This document shows, one piece after another, positions 27,557-37,938 of a stretch of 64,000 bases of DNA. Under the pieces are notes generated by a model that did not search any database, was not told where the DNA came from, and was given only the letters and a program-made list of their open reading frames with translations. Origin of the DNA: Mesorhizobium ciceri WSM4083 (GTDB taxonomy: Bacteria > Pseudomonadota > Alphaproteobacteria > Rhizobiales > Rhizobiaceae); contig NZ_JAFG01000003.1 of the NCBI RefSeq assembly GCF_000519305.1, forward strand, positions 933,070 to 997,069. Direction: 5' to 3'. Positions within the stretch are counted from its first letter, which is position 1; each line of letters begins with the position of its first letter. The position numbers and the translations under genes are program-made.

Positions 27557-28674
27557 GGCGCCGTCTCCCGCAATGCCTCGATGCGATCGAGCCAGACGGA
27601 AAAGCCGACGCCGGGGATAGGCGTCTTCGCACCAAGCAGGGTCAGCAGCCGGTCATAGCGGCCGCCGCCGACCAGCGGCCGGTCGCCATTGTCGGCCGCG
27701 ATTTCGAAAACCAGGCCGGTGTAGTAATCGAGCGGGCGGCCGAAGGCGGCGTCATAGCGGATTTTATCGGCCGGCAAGCCATGCGCTTCGATCGCCTTGG
27801 CGCGGGCAGCGAACTTTTCCAGCGCGACATCGAGCGACAGACCGGCCCCGGTGGCGAAGGTCTCCAGTGCCTGGGCCGCACGATCAAGCGGCACGTCGAT
27901 CGCCAGAAAATCCTTCAGAGCGGAAAAGGCCTCGCTCGACAGCCGAACGCTGCGCAATTCGGCTTTCTCGATCAGCCGCCGGGCAATGTCTGTGGGCGAG
28001 CGCCCGCCGGACGCCGACAGGCCCGCCTCCTCCATGCCGCTGGCGATATGGGCGGAAAGACCGTCCAGATCACCGTCGAGGACGAGAGCGGCGACCGGCC
28101 CGGAGAGCTGGCCGTTGCGCGGCGGGTTGGCGAGATCGGCGAGTGCCGCCTCAAGCATCGGCGCCGAGCCGAACGCACGGGCAAGGCGCATGCGCCAGCC
28201 GCGCGGCAGGCCAAGGGCAGCCAGCACCGCCTCGAAAATAGTCTGGTCGCCGAGCGTGATCGCCAATGCCTGGCCGGGCAACACCAGCGACAGCAGCGCG
28301 TGCGCGTCGGCCACCGAGCGGGCATCGGCTCCAGCGGTATCGCGGTCACCGAGGTCCTCTATGCCGGCCTGGAAGAACTCGTTGCCGCCTTCGCGGCGTT
28401 GGCGAAACACCTCGCCCAGATAGGAATAACGGCGCGGCGTGCCGGCCTGCGAGCTTATGTGGTCGAGGCAGACCGGAATGGTGAATTCCGGCCGCAGGCA
28501 GAGCGTCTGCCCGGTTTCGCTTTCGGTGAGGAAGATGCGGCGGCGCAGATCCTCGCCGGCCATGTCGAGGAAGGGGTCCGCCGGCTGCAATATGGCGACC
28601 TCGACGGCGTGCGTGTTGCGGGTGGCGAAAAGGTTGGTGATGTCGGTGGAGATGGCGGGGGTGTGGGAGGTCAT
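27553..28674 (-). CDS. hisZ: ATP phosphoribosyltransferase regulatory subunit
   Basis: 373 residues from the ATG at 28674; the open frame upstream runs into a RIME-like element and is not likely coding. It is a class II aminoacyl-tRNA-synthetase-like fold related to HisS ([50 protein letters not shown]) but lacks tRNA-binding parts, as expected for HisZ. It forms a complex with short HisG and gives feedback control by histidine. Order hisS-hisZ-hisG is typical of Rhizobiales. Confidence 0.93.
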   Translation of the reverse strand: MTSHTPAISTDITNLFATRNTHAVEVAILQPADPFLDMAGEDLRRRIFLTESETGQTLCLRPEFTIPVCLDHISSQAGTPRRYSYLGEVFRQRREGGNEFFQAGIEDLGDRDTAGADARSVADAHALLSLVLPGQALAITLGDQTIFEAVLAALGLPRGWRMRLARAFGSAPMLEAALADLANPPRNGQLSGPVAALVLDGDLDGLSAHIASGMEEAGLSASGGRSPTDIARRLIEKAELRSVRLSSEAFSALKDFLAIDVPLDRAAQALETFATGAGLSLDVALEKFAARAKAIEAHGLPADKIRYDAAFGRPLDYYTGLVFEIAADNGDRPLVGGGRYDRLLTLLGAKTPIPGVGFSVWLDRIEALRETAP

Positions 28675-28688
28675 GAAGCGCCACCTTT

Positions 28689-28832
28689 CCTTCTCCCCTT
28701 GTGGGAGAAGGTGTCGCCGAAGGCGACGGATGAGGGGTGTTCCAGCGGAGTGAGGCGTTGGCGTTCCCTGGAACACCCCTCATCCGTCTCGGCGCTCCGC
28801 GCCGATCCACCTTCTCCCACAAGGGGAGAAGG
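28689..28832. repeat. RIME-like palindromic element between hisS and hisZ
   Basis: Outer arms 28689-28713 and 28808-28832 are perfect 25-base inverted repeats, and inner arms 28726-28745 and 28768-28787 are perfect 20-base inverted repeats. The arms contain the sequences CCTTGTGGGAGAAGGTG and GGATGAGGGGTGTTCCAG, typical of rhizobial intergenic mosaic elements. It fills the gap inside the his operon and could form a long hairpin in the mRNA. Confidence 0.85.
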
Positions 28833-28852
28833 GAAGAACAGCGCGGCGCTCA

Positions 28853-30349
28853 TCATTTCGCTCGTTCCTCAGCCTGCGCCGCCAAAATCTTCTTCACCTC
28901 GGAGACCAGTTCGCCCTCCGCCACCGTCACCTGCGCCGGGCGCGCTGCGCGCCATTCGGCGTTGTCGGTGATTTCGGCCGACATGCGCGCGCCTTCGATC
29001 AAATCCTTGATCTGCAGCTCGCCCTTGGCGCGCTCGTCACCACCCTGGATTATGGCGACCGGGCAGCCGCGCCGGTCGGCATATTTGAGCTGCGCCTTCA
29101 TGCCGGCGCCGCCGAGATACATTTCGGAACGGATGCCGGCGGCGCGCAGCTCCGCCACCATCTTCTGGTAGCGGCCGAGGCTGTCGGTGTCCTTGTCCAT
29201 CACCAGCACGACGACCGGCGCGATCACGTCCGAGGCGTCGAGCTTGCCGAGGTTCTTCAGCGCGGTCATCAACCTGGAGACGCCGATGGAAAAGCCGGTC
29301 GCCGGCACAGGCTCGCCACGAAAGCGCGACACCAGGCCATCATAGCGGCCGCCGCCACCGACCGAACCGAAGCGCACGATCTGGCCGTCTTCATTGGGGA
29401 TTTCGGCCAGAAGCTCGGCTTCGAAGACAGGGCCGGTGTAGTATTCGAGGCCGCGCACGACCGAGCGGTCCATGGCAATACGGTCCTCGCCGTATCCTGC
29501 CGCCCTGACCAGCGCTTCAATCGTGGCGAGTTCGCCGACGCCTTCCTGGTAGATGGCGTTCGAACTGACCATGGAATCCTGGCCGGCCTGTATGGTCCTC
29601 GCGGTCGCGAGAAGAACCGCCTCGGCTTGCCCGTTGTTCAACCCGGCGCCCTTGGCGAAGTCGCCCTCGCCCTCCTTGCCGCCGTCCCAGCGGCCCGGGC
29701 CAAGCAGAAGCTTCACGCCTTCCGGCCCGAGCTTGTCCAGCTTGTCGATCGCGCGCAGGACCGTCAGCCGGCGGCCGCCATTCTCCTCACCGCCGAGGCC
29801 GATCGCCTCCAGCACGCCGTCCAGAACCTTGCGGTTGTTGACGCGGATGACGTAGTCGCCGCGCTTGATGCCGAGCGCTTCCATGACGTCGGCCATCATC
29901 ATCGCCATCTCGGCGTCGGCGGCCACGCCCGGCGTGCCGATCGTGTCGGCGTCGAACTGCATGAACTGGCGGAAGCGGCCCGGACCAGGCTTCTCGTTGC
30001 GGAACACCCAGCCGGAGCGGTAGCTGCGGTAGGGTTTGGGCAGCCGCTCGTAATTCTCGGCGACGAAACGGGCCGTCGGCGCGGTCAGATCGTAGCGCAG
30101 CGACAGCCACTGGTCGTCGTCATCCTGGAAGGAGAACACGCCTTCGTTCGGCCGGTCCTGGTCGGGCAGGAATTTTCCAAGCGCATCGGTGTATTCGATC
30201 AGCGGCTGATCGGCCGGTTCGAAACCATAAAGCTCATAGACCGAGCGGATCGTCGCCATCATCTTTTCGACGGCGCGGATGTCCTCGGCGCTGCGGTCGG
30301 CAAAACCGCGCGGCAGCCGCGCTTTCGTCTTTTCCGATTTGTCGGCCAT
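28853..30349 (-). CDS. hisS: histidine-tRNA ligase
   Basis: 498 residues from the ATG at 30349 ([16 protein letters not shown]); the open frame upstream lacks family similarity. Class II synthetase motifs are visible: motif 2 [20 protein letters not shown], the histidine-specific [11 protein letters not shown] and [13 protein letters not shown], and the C-terminal anticodon-binding domain starting near VVVLVMDKD. It charges tRNA-His. It is the first gene of hisS-hisZ-hisG. Confidence 0.95.
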   Translation of the reverse strand: MADKSEKTKARLPRGFADRSAEDIRAVEKMMATIRSVYELYGFEPADQPLIEYTDALGKFLPDQDRPNEGVFSFQDDDDQWLSLRYDLTAPTARFVAENYERLPKPYRSYRSGWVFRNEKPGPGRFRQFMQFDADTIGTPGVAADAEMAMMMADVMEALGIKRGDYVIRVNNRKVLDGVLEAIGLGGEENGGRRLTVLRAIDKLDKLGPEGVKLLLGPGRWDGGKEGEGDFAKGAGLNNGQAEAVLLATARTIQAGQDSMVSSNAIYQEGVGELATIEALVRAAGYGEDRIAMDRSVVRGLEYYTGPVFEAELLAEIPNEDGQIVRFGSVGGGGRYDGLVSRFRGEPVPATGFSIGVSRLMTALKNLGKLDASDVIAPVVVLVMDKDTDSLGRYQKMVAELRAAGIRSEMYLGGAGMKAQLKYADRRGCPVAIIQGGDERAKGELQIKDLIEGARMSAEITDNAEWRAARPAQVTVAEGELVSEVKKILAAQAEERAK

Positions 30350-30604
30350 GAGCTGGGTCTTTTTGCTAAGTAATCGATGACATGTCGCGAGTGGGCGTGT
30401 CCTAACCGAAGCGGCTTGGTGCGGCAAGGCCGCCGAGGCCTGCCGTCTCCGCCCTCGCCCCGAGATGGATGCCGGCGCCCACCTTCGTTCCAACGTCTTC
30501 TGAAACAAAAACGCGCCGAGAATGAAACAATCCCGCCACGAGTGCGGCATCGTGCCGACACAATCACAACCGATAAAGCGCTCCGAAATGAGGGGTTCGC
30601 GGCC

Positions 30605-30856
30605 ATGACCAGCACAGCAAGGTACCACGCCATCGACAGCGATGCCGAATTGCCCGCACGCCTGCGCCCGGCCGACATCGACGCCCCGAAAATGGTCAGC
30701 CAGGCTGCCGGCCCGTTCGAAGTGCCCGCCGAAACCGGCAAGGGCCCATCCATGCGCGACGCGTTGATGACCGGCCTGCTGGTGATCTATCCGACCGTGG
30801 CCACGGTGGTGGCGATCGTCGCCGGCCTGGTGCTGGCCAGCGCCAACGGCACCTGA
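30605..30856 (+). CDS. small single-pass membrane protein
   Basis: 83 residues from the ATG at 30605, with GAGGGG about nine bases before. Residues 1-50 are polar and acidic ([20 protein letters not shown]), and residues 54-80 are one hydrophobic helix ([20 protein letters not shown]) near the C terminus. No known family. It diverges from hisS and converges on tag, with only two bases to the tag stop codon. Moderate support from the good frame and the membrane helix. Confidence 0.5.
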   Translation: MTSTARYHAIDSDAELPARLRPADIDAPKMVSQAAGPFEVPAETGKGPSMRDALMTGLLVIYPTVATVVAIVAGLVLASANGT

Positions 30857-30858
30857 GC

Positions 30859-31497
30859 CTACTTCGGCCGCTTAAAAGCCTTCCGCTGCTTTTCGACCTC
30901 TTTGCGGCAGACGCAGCCCTCGAGATGGTCGTTGACCAAGCCCATGGCCTGCATGAAGGCGTAGACCGTGGTCGGGCCGACAAAGCTCCAGCCGCGCTTC
31001 TTCAGCTCCTTCGAAATCCGCACCGAGACGGCCGTTGTCGGGTTGGCGCGCAGATGGGCGAGGTCGACGATTTGCGGCCGCTCGTCCTTGCCGGGTTCGA
31101 ACTTCCAGAACCAGGTGGCCAGTGAGCCGAATTCGTCGGCCATTTCGCGGGCGCGCTTGGCGTTGTTGATGGTCGAGACGATCTTGCCGCGATGGCGGAT
31201 GATGCCGGCATTGCCGAGCAGGCGCTCGACATCCTTGTCAGTGAAGCTTGCTACCTTGTCGAATTCGAAATTGGCGAAGGCTTCGCGAAAATTCTCCCGC
31301 TTGCGCAGAATGGTCAGCCACGACAGGCCAGACTGAAAGCCTTCGAGGCAGATCTTTTCGAACAGCCTGCGGTCGTCGGCTACAGGCCGGCCCCATTCAT
31401 GATCGTGGTAGTGCAGATAGTCGGGCAGATTGCCGTGCCAGAAGCAGCGCGCGACACCATCAGGACCGGCGAGCAGGCCGGTGTTTTCCTTGTCCAT
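30859..31497 (-). CDS. tag: DNA-3-methyladenine glycosylase I
   Basis: 212 residues from the ATG at 31497 (MDKENTGLL); an ATG 13 codons upstream (31536) is possible. The Tag family is clear: [50 protein letters not shown]-like [14 protein letters not shown], and [22 protein letters not shown] with Cys residues after it. The zinc ligands (Cys and His near both ends) are present. It removes 3-methyladenine from alkylated DNA. Confidence 0.94.
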   Translation of the reverse strand: MDKENTGLLAGPDGVARCFWHGNLPDYLHYHDHEWGRPVADDRRLFEKICLEGFQSGLSWLTILRKRENFREAFANFEFDKVASFTDKDVERLLGNAGIIRHRGKIVSTINNAKRAREMADEFGSLATWFWKFEPGKDERPQIVDLAHLRANPTTAVSVRISKELKKRGWSFVGPTTVYAFMQAMGLVNDHLEGCVCRKEVEKQRKAFKRPK

Positions 31498-31712
31498 AAG
31501 CCAAAATCCGTTCGTTAAAGCGCTTTTGCGCGGCATTTACTGCGGCTTTACCAGATTCCTGAACCCGGCGGTAACCACACCGAAAGGTTTACCGACAGTT
31601 CCGCATTTTACGCATTCCGATTCATGTTTCGGTTGCTGCTTGCGCGCCAATGATCGCCGAACCGGGAGGACGTTTCCACCCGTTTTGTATCAGACGATCA
31701 AGGTGCGTTACG

Positions 31713-32459
31713 ATGAAGACAGTGTTGTTTCCCGTGCTCGGCGCCGTGGCTGTGTTTGCCGCCGGCGTCACACCCTCAACCGCCGGCGACCGCTATGCCG
31801 ACAGGCCGCCGGTGATGGTGAGCCCCGACCTTTCAGCACCCTGGGTGCTGCAGCTTGGGCAGGCGCCCGGCATCGTGCGCCAGAACCGCCAGGTGGTGCA
31901 GCAGCAGCAACAGAGGCGCCTCCTGCGCCCCGCGCAGCCCGACCGGGTGCAGACTGCGGCGGTGCAGCCGCCGGCCAAGCGCATGCTCGCGCGTCCTCAG
32001 ATCAATCCGATCTACCTGCCGCAGGAAGTTGACTATGACGGAGGCCAGAAGCCGGGCACGATCGTCATCGACACCACCCAGAACTTCCTCTACCTCGTCG
32101 AGAAGAACGGCAAGGCAAGGCGCTATGGCGTCGGCACCGGCAAGCCGGGCTTCGAATGGTCGGGTACGCACAAGATCACCAACAAGCGCGAGTGGCCGGA
32201 CTGGCGCCCGCCGGCGCAGATGATCAAGCGCGAAGCCGCCAAGGGCCGCTATTTGCCGACCTATCTTGCCGGCGGCGCGGAGAACCCGCTTGGCGCCCGC
32301 GCGCTCTACCTCGGCACGACCGAATACCGCATCCACGGCACCAATCAGCCGTGGACGATCGGCGGCGCGGTGTCGTCAGGCTGCATCCGCATGCGCAACG
32401 AGGACGTCGTCGACCTTTATGAGCGGGTCAATGTCGGAACCACGGTCGAGGTGATATAA
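31713..32459 (+). CDS. L,D-transpeptidase (YkuD domain), secreted
   Basis: 248 residues from the ATG at 31713, which gives a signal peptide (MKTVLFPVLGAVAVFAAG, cut near STAG). A Gln-rich linker (residues 55-75) precedes the YkuD domain, about residues 110-248. The active site IHGTNQPWTIGGAVSSGCIR contains the conserved His, Ser and nucleophile Cys of family S-x-G-C-I-R-M. It would make 3-3 crosslinks in peptidoglycan or attach proteins to it, acting in the periplasm. Confidence 0.92.
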   Translation: MKTVLFPVLGAVAVFAAGVTPSTAGDRYADRPPVMVSPDLSAPWVLQLGQAPGIVRQNRQVVQQQQQRRLLRPAQPDRVQTAAVQPPAKRMLARPQINPIYLPQEVDYDGGQKPGTIVIDTTQNFLYLVEKNGKARRYGVGTGKPGFEWSGTHKITNKREWPDWRPPAQMIKREAAKGRYLPTYLAGGAENPLGARALYLGTTEYRIHGTNQPWTIGGAVSSGCIRMRNEDVVDLYERVNVGTTVEVI

Positions 32460-32554
32460 TAATCCTTGCGAATCACCTGGCCAGCAAAGCAGTCCGCTTT
32501 TCGGGCCGGTTTAGGGACAACGGGGGACGGGCCGTATGGGGATGCGGCCGGTCA

Positions 32555-32595
32555 GGAAGGGCAGCACGGGAAACCGCGCTGCCCTTTCCGTTTTT
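32555..32595 (+). terminator. intrinsic terminator after the L,D-transpeptidase gene
   Basis: GGAAGGGCAGC pairs with GCTGCCCTTTCC over a 12-base loop, and TTTTT follows one base later. A strong rho-independent terminator on the plus strand, separating the transpeptidase gene from folD. Confidence 0.85.
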
Positions 32596-32720
32596 GAGCA
32601 GAAATCGAGGGCAGAAGGTCGCCGACGCGTCGCGCAACGGGCATAGCGGTTCGCTTTCGTGCTGCCCTTTACCGCATTCTTTTGCTATCCCGGTGGCTAG
32701 TTCCACAAAAGAGTTCACCC

Positions 32721-33641
32721 ATGCCCCTGTCCGAAGACAGCCGTTATCTCAAGGGCGGCCCGGTAGCCCAGCGCATCATCGCCGCCGTTGCCGAGGACGC
32801 AGCGATCGCCAAAGCTGAGGGTTTTCCGCCCAAGCTGATCTCGATCACCGTCGGCGACACCGATGCGGTGGATGTTTATGTGCGCAACCAGCGCGCCAAG
32901 GCTGAGCTCGCCGGCATCGATTTCGAGGAGCGGCGCTTTCCCGCCACCATCACGGCAGGCGAACTGGAAGCTGCGATCCACGGCCTGAATGCCGATCCGC
33001 GCGTCACCGGCATTATCATCCAGCGGCCGGTGCCCGCGCACATCCCGATCAGGACACTGCAGGCGGCGGTGCATCCGCTGAAGGACGTCGAAGGCATGCA
33101 TCCGGCCTCGATCGGCAACATCGTCTACAACCAGCTCGATCTCGCGCCTTGCACGGCGGCCGCCTCGGTCGAACTGCTCAAGGAAACCGGCCTCGACCTC
33201 AAGGGACTGGAAGTCGTCATCGTCGGCCATTCGGAAATCGTCGGCAAGCCGATCGCCTTCCTGCTGATGAGCGAAGGCGCGACGGTGACCGTGTGCCATC
33301 ACATGACGCGGTCGGTCGCCGCCCATGCGCGACGTGCCGATGCGCTGTTCGTCGCCGTCGGCAAGCCGCGGCTGATCAAGGCCGACATGGTCAAGCCGGG
33401 CGCTGCCGTCATCGACATCGGCATCAATTCCGAAATCGGCCCCGACGGCTCCAGCCGCATCGTCGGCGACGTCGACACCGAAAGCGTGCGCGAGGTCGCC
33501 TCCTGGATCACCCCGGTGCCGGGCGGCGTCGGCCCGATCACGGTCGCCATCCTGCTGCGCAACACGATGGTGGCGCTCAGCCGCCAGCGTGCGCTTTATG
33601 AGGCGACCTACGGTACGGCGGACAGGCTCGCGGCAGAGTAG
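32721..33641 (+). CDS. folD: methylene-tetrahydrofolate dehydrogenase/cyclohydrolase
   Basis: 306 residues from the ATG at 32721. FolD features: VYVRNQRAKAELAGI (with substrate-binding residues), GIIIQRPVPAHIP, HPLKDVEGMHP, CTAAASVELLKETG, the NADP site VVIVGHSEIVGKPIAFLL and the end PVPGGVGPITVAILLRNT. It interconverts 5,10-methylene- and 10-formyl-tetrahydrofolate. The usual catalytic Lys of Y-x-x-x-K appears as V-Y-V-R-N-Q-R-A-K, so the spacing differs a little from E. coli FolD. Confidence in the family is high. Confidence 0.92.
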   Translation: MPLSEDSRYLKGGPVAQRIIAAVAEDAAIAKAEGFPPKLISITVGDTDAVDVYVRNQRAKAELAGIDFEERRFPATITAGELEAAIHGLNADPRVTGIIIQRPVPAHIPIRTLQAAVHPLKDVEGMHPASIGNIVYNQLDLAPCTAAASVELLKETGLDLKGLEVVIVGHSEIVGKPIAFLLMSEGATVTVCHHMTRSVAAHARRADALFVAVGKPRLIKADMVKPGAAVIDIGINSEIGPDGSSRIVGDVDTESVREVASWITPVPGGVGPITVAILLRNTMVALSRQRALYEATYGTADRLAAE

Positions 33642-33657
33642 CGCTGGGGCTGGCGCC

Positions 33658-34983
33658 CTACTCCGCGGCGATCAGGCTCTCTTCCCGAACGCCTTCCGGC
33701 TTTGGTCCACCATAGGCCCAGTCGAGCAGTTTTATCGTGTGCACCACCGGCAGCTTCGCGGCGGAGGCGATCTGGGTGATGCAGCCGATGTTGCCGGTGG
33801 CGACGATCGAAGCCCCCGTCGCCTCGATATTTTTCACCTTGCGGTCGCGCAGTTTGGCCGAGATCTCGGACTGCAGGATGTTGTAGGTGCCGGCCGAACC
33901 GCAGCAGAGATGTCCTTCACGCGGCTCTCGCACGATGAAGCCGGCCTTGGCCAGCAGTTCCTTCGGCTGGCGGGTGATCTTCTGGCCGTGCTGCATCGAG
34001 CAGGCCGAGTGATAGGCGACAACCGTGCCCGGCTTGCGAACCGGCTCGGGCAGATCGAGGGTCGAGAGATATTCGGTGATGTCCTTGGCCAGCGCCGAAA
34101 CGCGCGCGGCCTTGTCGGCATAGGCCGGCTCGAGACGCAGCATGAAGCCGTAATCCTTGATCGTCGTGCCGCATCCGGAGGCAGTGATGACGATGGCATC
34201 GAGCCCGCCCTGGTCGAGGGCGCGCGTCCAGGCGTCGACATTCTGCCTCGCCGAGGCAAGTGCGGCCTGCTCCCGCCCCATATGATGAACCAGCGCACCA
34301 CAACAGCCTTCGCCCGGCGGCACCACGACCTCGACGCCGAGCCGAGTCAGCAGCGAAATCGTCGTCTCGTTGATGGCCGGATCGAGCACCGATTGCGCGC
34401 AGCCGGTGAGGATGGCGACGCGACCTCTTTTGGCCCCCTGCCCGGCATGGATGCCTGGCGAAGCCATCGGCGAAGCTGTCGGGATCGATGCCGGCGCGAG
34501 CTTGAGCATCGCACTGAGCGGCTTCAGCGCCGGAACCTTGTCGAACAAGCCCATGAACGGCTTGCCCAGCTTCGCCAGCTTGAGCGCGGCGCGAAAACGC
34601 TGGGGATAGGGTAGCACGAAGGCCAGCATGGCGCGGGTCAGGCGGTCGAGCAGCGGCCGCTTGTAGGTCTCCTGGATATGGGCGCGGGCATGGTCGACCA
34701 GATGCATGTAGTTGACGCCCGACGGGCAGGTGGTCATGCAGGCGAGGCACGACAGGCACCGATCGATATGGGTGACGATCTCCTTGTCGGCGGGACGGCC
34801 GTTTTCCAGCATGTCCTTGATCAGGTAGATGCGCCCGCGCGGTGAATCGAGCTCGTTGCCGAGCGTCACATAGGTCGGGCACGTCGCGGTGCAGAAGCCG
34901 CAATGCACGCATTTGCGCAGGATCTTTTCCGATTCCGCGACATACGGATCGGCAAGCTGGGCAAGCGAAAAATTGGTCTGCAT
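33658..34983 (-). CDS. glcF: glycolate oxidase iron-sulfur subunit
   Basis: 441 residues from the ATG at 34983. Two ferredoxin-type 4Fe-4S motifs are in the N-terminal part (CVHCGFCTATCPTY and CLSCLACMTTCPSG). The C-terminal half has two CCG domains (GEGCCGALVHH, HLCCGSAGTYN) with further Cys. With GlcD and GlcE it forms the membrane-associated glycolate oxidase that converts glycolate to glyoxylate and passes electrons to quinone. It begins 11 bases after the glcE stop. Confidence 0.95.
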   Translation of the reverse strand: MQTNFSLAQLADPYVAESEKILRKCVHCGFCTATCPTYVTLGNELDSPRGRIYLIKDMLENGRPADKEIVTHIDRCLSCLACMTTCPSGVNYMHLVDHARAHIQETYKRPLLDRLTRAMLAFVLPYPQRFRAALKLAKLGKPFMGLFDKVPALKPLSAMLKLAPASIPTASPMASPGIHAGQGAKRGRVAILTGCAQSVLDPAINETTISLLTRLGVEVVVPPGEGCCGALVHHMGREQAALASARQNVDAWTRALDQGGLDAIVITASGCGTTIKDYGFMLRLEPAYADKAARVSALAKDITEYLSTLDLPEPVRKPGTVVAYHSACSMQHGQKITRQPKELLAKAGFIVREPREGHLCCGSAGTYNILQSEISAKLRDRKVKNIEATGASIVATGNIGCITQIASAAKLPVVHTIKLLDWAYGGPKPEGVREESLIAAE

Positions 34984-34994
34984 CGCGTTGGATC

Positions 34995-36200
34995 CTAAGC
35001 CATTCGGCCGGGATTGAGGATGTTTTTGGGGTCGAATTCCTGCTTCAGGCGCTGGCTGAGTGCGGCAAGTGCGGGCGGCTGCGGCTCGAACACCGGCAGA
35101 GCGGCGCGATGCGAAGGTGCGGCACGCACCAGCGTCGCATGGCCGCCGCCATGTTTCCTCAACAGCCCGCGCAGCAGGGCGGCTTCCGGATCGCCTTGTT
35201 CCATGCGCAGCCACACCAGCCCGCCCTGCCAGTCATAGAAGGCGCTGACGGCGGCCTGCATGCGCAGCGTCAGGACCATCTGGTGGCACTGTCCCGGCGT
35301 CATCGAGACACGCCAGACCGGTTTCTCGCTGTCGTCGGCGAAGGGCCTGCAATCGCGCACATCGCGCCAGATCAGCGATGAAGCCTCGCCGGCAATCTCC
35401 TGCAGCGGCCCAGCCTTGCCGAGCAGCGTTTTCAACGCGGCAATGCGGTAGGCAACGGAAGGACCGAAGCCTTCGACACGCAGCAGCGTGGCGGCCTCAC
35501 TGCCGAGACTGCCGCTGGCGACACGCGCGGCGATCCGCTCCGGCAGGTGTGCGGCACTCGACACTTCAGCACTCGAGCCAAGCGCCAGGGCCATGGCGGT
35601 TGCTGCCGCATCGTCGAGCAGACCACGGATGGCGAGCGTGATTTCGGTTTCGGCGGCCGGCAGCACCTTGAAGGTGACGTCGGTGAAGACGGCCAGCGTG
35701 CCCCAGCTGTTGGCCATCAGCTTGGACATGTCATAACCGGTGACGTTCTTGACCACGCGGCCGCCCGACTTGAAGGCTTCGCCACGGCCGGACACCACAT
35801 TGATGCCCAGAATATGATCGCGCGCCGCACCCGCCTTCAGCCGGCGCGGACCGGAAAGGTTCGCGGCGAGCACACCGCCGATTGTGCCTTTGCCAGCTTC
35901 GCCGCCGAGCAACGGGCCGTAATCCATCGGTTCGAAGGCAAGCTGCTGGCCATTTTCCGTCAGCAGCTTTTCGATCTCGGCCAGCGGCGTGCCTGCCTTG
36001 GCCGACAGCACCAGTTCAGCCGGTTCATAGAGCGTGACGCCAGAGAGTTTCGACAGGTCGAGCGTGTGTTCGGTTTGCAGCGGCCGGCCGATGCCGCGCT
36101 TGGAACCGTGGCCGAGGATTTCGAGCGGCGAGCCTTCCGCCGCTGCCCAGGCGACGGTGGAGAGGACTTCGGATGGGGTGGTCGGGGTGAAGGTGGTCAT
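34995..36200 (-). CDS. glcE: glycolate oxidase FAD-binding subunit
   Basis: 401 residues. An FAD-binding PCMH domain at the N terminus (LEILGHGSKRGIGRP, KGTIGGVLAANLSGPRR, GRVVKNVTGYDMSKLMANS) and an FAD-oxidase C-terminal part ending DPKNILNPGRM. It is shorter than GlcD, as usual for GlcE. It lies between glcD and glcF, separated from glcD by a RIME-like palindrome. Confidence 0.94.
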   Translation of the reverse strand: MTTFTPTTPSEVLSTVAWAAAEGSPLEILGHGSKRGIGRPLQTEHTLDLSKLSGVTLYEPAELVLSAKAGTPLAEIEKLLTENGQQLAFEPMDYGPLLGGEAGKGTIGGVLAANLSGPRRLKAGAARDHILGINVVSGRGEAFKSGGRVVKNVTGYDMSKLMANSWGTLAVFTDVTFKVLPAAETEITLAIRGLLDDAAATAMALALGSSAEVSSAAHLPERIAARVASGSLGSEAATLLRVEGFGPSVAYRIAALKTLLGKAGPLQEIAGEASSLIWRDVRDCRPFADDSEKPVWRVSMTPGQCHQMVLTLRMQAAVSAFYDWQGGLVWLRMEQGDPEAALLRGLLRKHGGGHATLVRAAPSHRAALPVFEPQPPALAALSQRLKQEFDPKNILNPGRMA

Positions 36201-36242
36201 CGGCGCGATGCACCCGCGAATGCAGAGACGCCGCGATCCTTT

Positions 36243-36401
36243 ACACCCCCCTCTGTCCTGCCGGACATCTCCCCCGCAAGGGGGGAGATCGGCAACTTCA
36301 ACGTCGCATCTGTCTTCCTACGCTGGTAGTTGGCGAAAGCCGCGATGATAGGCAATCTCCCCCCTTGCGGGGGAGATGTCCGGCAGGACAGAGGGGGGTG
36401 T
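36243..36401. repeat. RIME-like palindromic element between glcD and glcE
   Basis: A perfect 47-base inverted repeat: arms 36243-36289 and 36355-36401 around a 65-base spacer. The arms include CTGTCCTGCCGGACATCTCC and a G-run. It occupies most of the glcD-glcE gap and could fold into a very stable hairpin in the transcript. Confidence 0.85.
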
Positions 36402-36421
36402 TCAAGCACCGACATGTCCAC

Positions 36422-37930
36422 TCAAAACCTCGGAATGTCCGGAAACGGCAGCTTGCCGCCGGAAATGTGCATGCGGCCGAGTTCGGCGCATCGCCGCAGC
36501 TGCGGGAACACTTTTCCCGGGTTGAGCAGATGGTTGGGATCGAAGGCGCATTTGACCCGCATCTGCTGGTCGAGATCGATCTGGGTGAACATCTCCGGCA
36601 TCAAATCACGTTTCTCCACGCCCACACCGTGTTCGCCGGTCAAGACGCCGCCGACCTTGACGCAGAGCCGCAAGATGTCGGCGCCGAAGCTTTCGGCCTT
36701 GTCGAGTTCGCCCGGTACATTGGCATCGTAGAGGATCAGCGGATGCAGATTGCCGTCGCCGGCATGAAAGACATTGGCCACGCCGAGACCGTATTTTTCC
36801 GAGAGCTCGCGCATGCCGGCGAGCACGCGCGGCAGCTCCTTGCGCGGGATGGTGCCGTCCATGCAGTAGTAGTCGGGCGAGATGCGGCCGACGGCCGGAA
36901 ACGCCGCCTTGCGGCCGGCCCAGAAGCTCAGCCGTTCCTGTTCGGACTGCGAAATGCGGCAGGTGGTCGAGCCGTTCTTGTAGGCGATGGCCTCGACCAG
37001 ACCGATCAGATGATCGACCTCGACGCCGGGGCCGTCGAGCTCGACGATCAGCAGCGCCTCGACATCGAGGGGATAGCCGGCATGGACGAAATCTTCCGCC
37101 GCATGGATCGCCGGCCGGTCCATCATCTCCATGCCGCCCGGGATGATGCCGGCGCCGATGATGTCGGCAACGCACTGGCCGCCCTGCTCGCTGGTCGGGA
37201 AGCCGATCAGCAGTGCACGTGCCGTCTCCGGCTTCTTCAGGATGCGCACGGTGACCTCGGTGACGACGCCGAGCAGCCCTTCGGAGCCGGTCATGACGCC
37301 GAGCAGGTCGTAGCCTTCCGCATCGAGGTGACTGCCGCCCAGCCGCACCACCTCGCCATTCATCAGCACCATCTCGATGCCGAGCACATTGTTGGCGGTG
37401 AGGCCGTATTTCAGGCAGTGCACGCCGCCGGAATTCTCCGCGACATTGCCGCCGATCGAGCAGGCGATCTGGGAGGATGGATCGGGGGCGTAGTAAAAGC
37501 CCTCCTGCTCGACGGCGGTGGTGATGCCGAGATTGGTGACGCCCGGCTGGGCAACGACGACGCGATTGGGAAAATCGATCCCGAGGATACGGTTGAAGCG
37601 GCTCATCACCAAAAGCACCGCGTCCTCGAGCGGCAGCGCGCCACCCGACAGCGAGGTGCCGGAGCCGCGCGGCACGACGCGGATGTTGCGGTCGTTGCAG
37701 TATTTCAGCACGCGCGAAACCTGCGCCACCGTTTGCGGCAGCACGACAACCAGCGGCAGCTGCCGATAGGCGGTCAGGCCGTCGCTCTCGAAGGCGCGCA
37801 TGGAATTGGCGGCGTCGACGACGCCCTCACCCGGCACGATGATGCGCATGTCGGCGACGATCTCGTCGCGCCGGCGCATCGTGGCGTCGTCTGGTTTCGG
37901 CATGGCCAAGCCGGACATCAGCAGCCTCAT
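36422..37930 (-). CDS. glcD: glycolate oxidase subunit GlcD (FAD-linked oxidase)
   Basis: 502 residues from the ATG at 37930; ATG 37918 (MSGLAMPKP) is an alternative, and the frame further upstream is not coding-like. FAD PCMH domain (VVPRGSGTSLSGGALP, QIACSIGGNVAENSGG, VMTGSEGLLGVVTEVTVRI) and C-terminal FAD-oxidase domain (NVFHAGDGNLHPLILYD, GEHGVGVEKRDLM, FDPNHLLNPGKVFP). It is the catalytic subunit of glycolate oxidase and first gene of glcD-glcE-glcF. A palindrome lies nine bases before the start. Confidence 0.95.
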   Translation of the reverse strand: MRLLMSGLAMPKPDDATMRRRDEIVADMRIIVPGEGVVDAANSMRAFESDGLTAYRQLPLVVVLPQTVAQVSRVLKYCNDRNIRVVPRGSGTSLSGGALPLEDAVLLVMSRFNRILGIDFPNRVVVAQPGVTNLGITTAVEQEGFYYAPDPSSQIACSIGGNVAENSGGVHCLKYGLTANNVLGIEMVLMNGEVVRLGGSHLDAEGYDLLGVMTGSEGLLGVVTEVTVRILKKPETARALLIGFPTSEQGGQCVADIIGAGIIPGGMEMMDRPAIHAAEDFVHAGYPLDVEALLIVELDGPGVEVDHLIGLVEAIAYKNGSTTCRISQSEQERLSFWAGRKAAFPAVGRISPDYYCMDGTIPRKELPRVLAGMRELSEKYGLGVANVFHAGDGNLHPLILYDANVPGELDKAESFGADILRLCVKVGGVLTGEHGVGVEKRDLMPEMFTQIDLDQQMRVKCAFDPNHLLNPGKVFPQLRRCAELGRMHISGGKLPFPDIPRF

Positions 37931-37938
37931 TTCGCTTG

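Noticed and set aside
28689..28832. Insertion sequence or CRISPR array at the repeat-rich gaps
   Set aside because: The gaps contain single palindromes with no transposase gene and no regularly spaced direct repeats.
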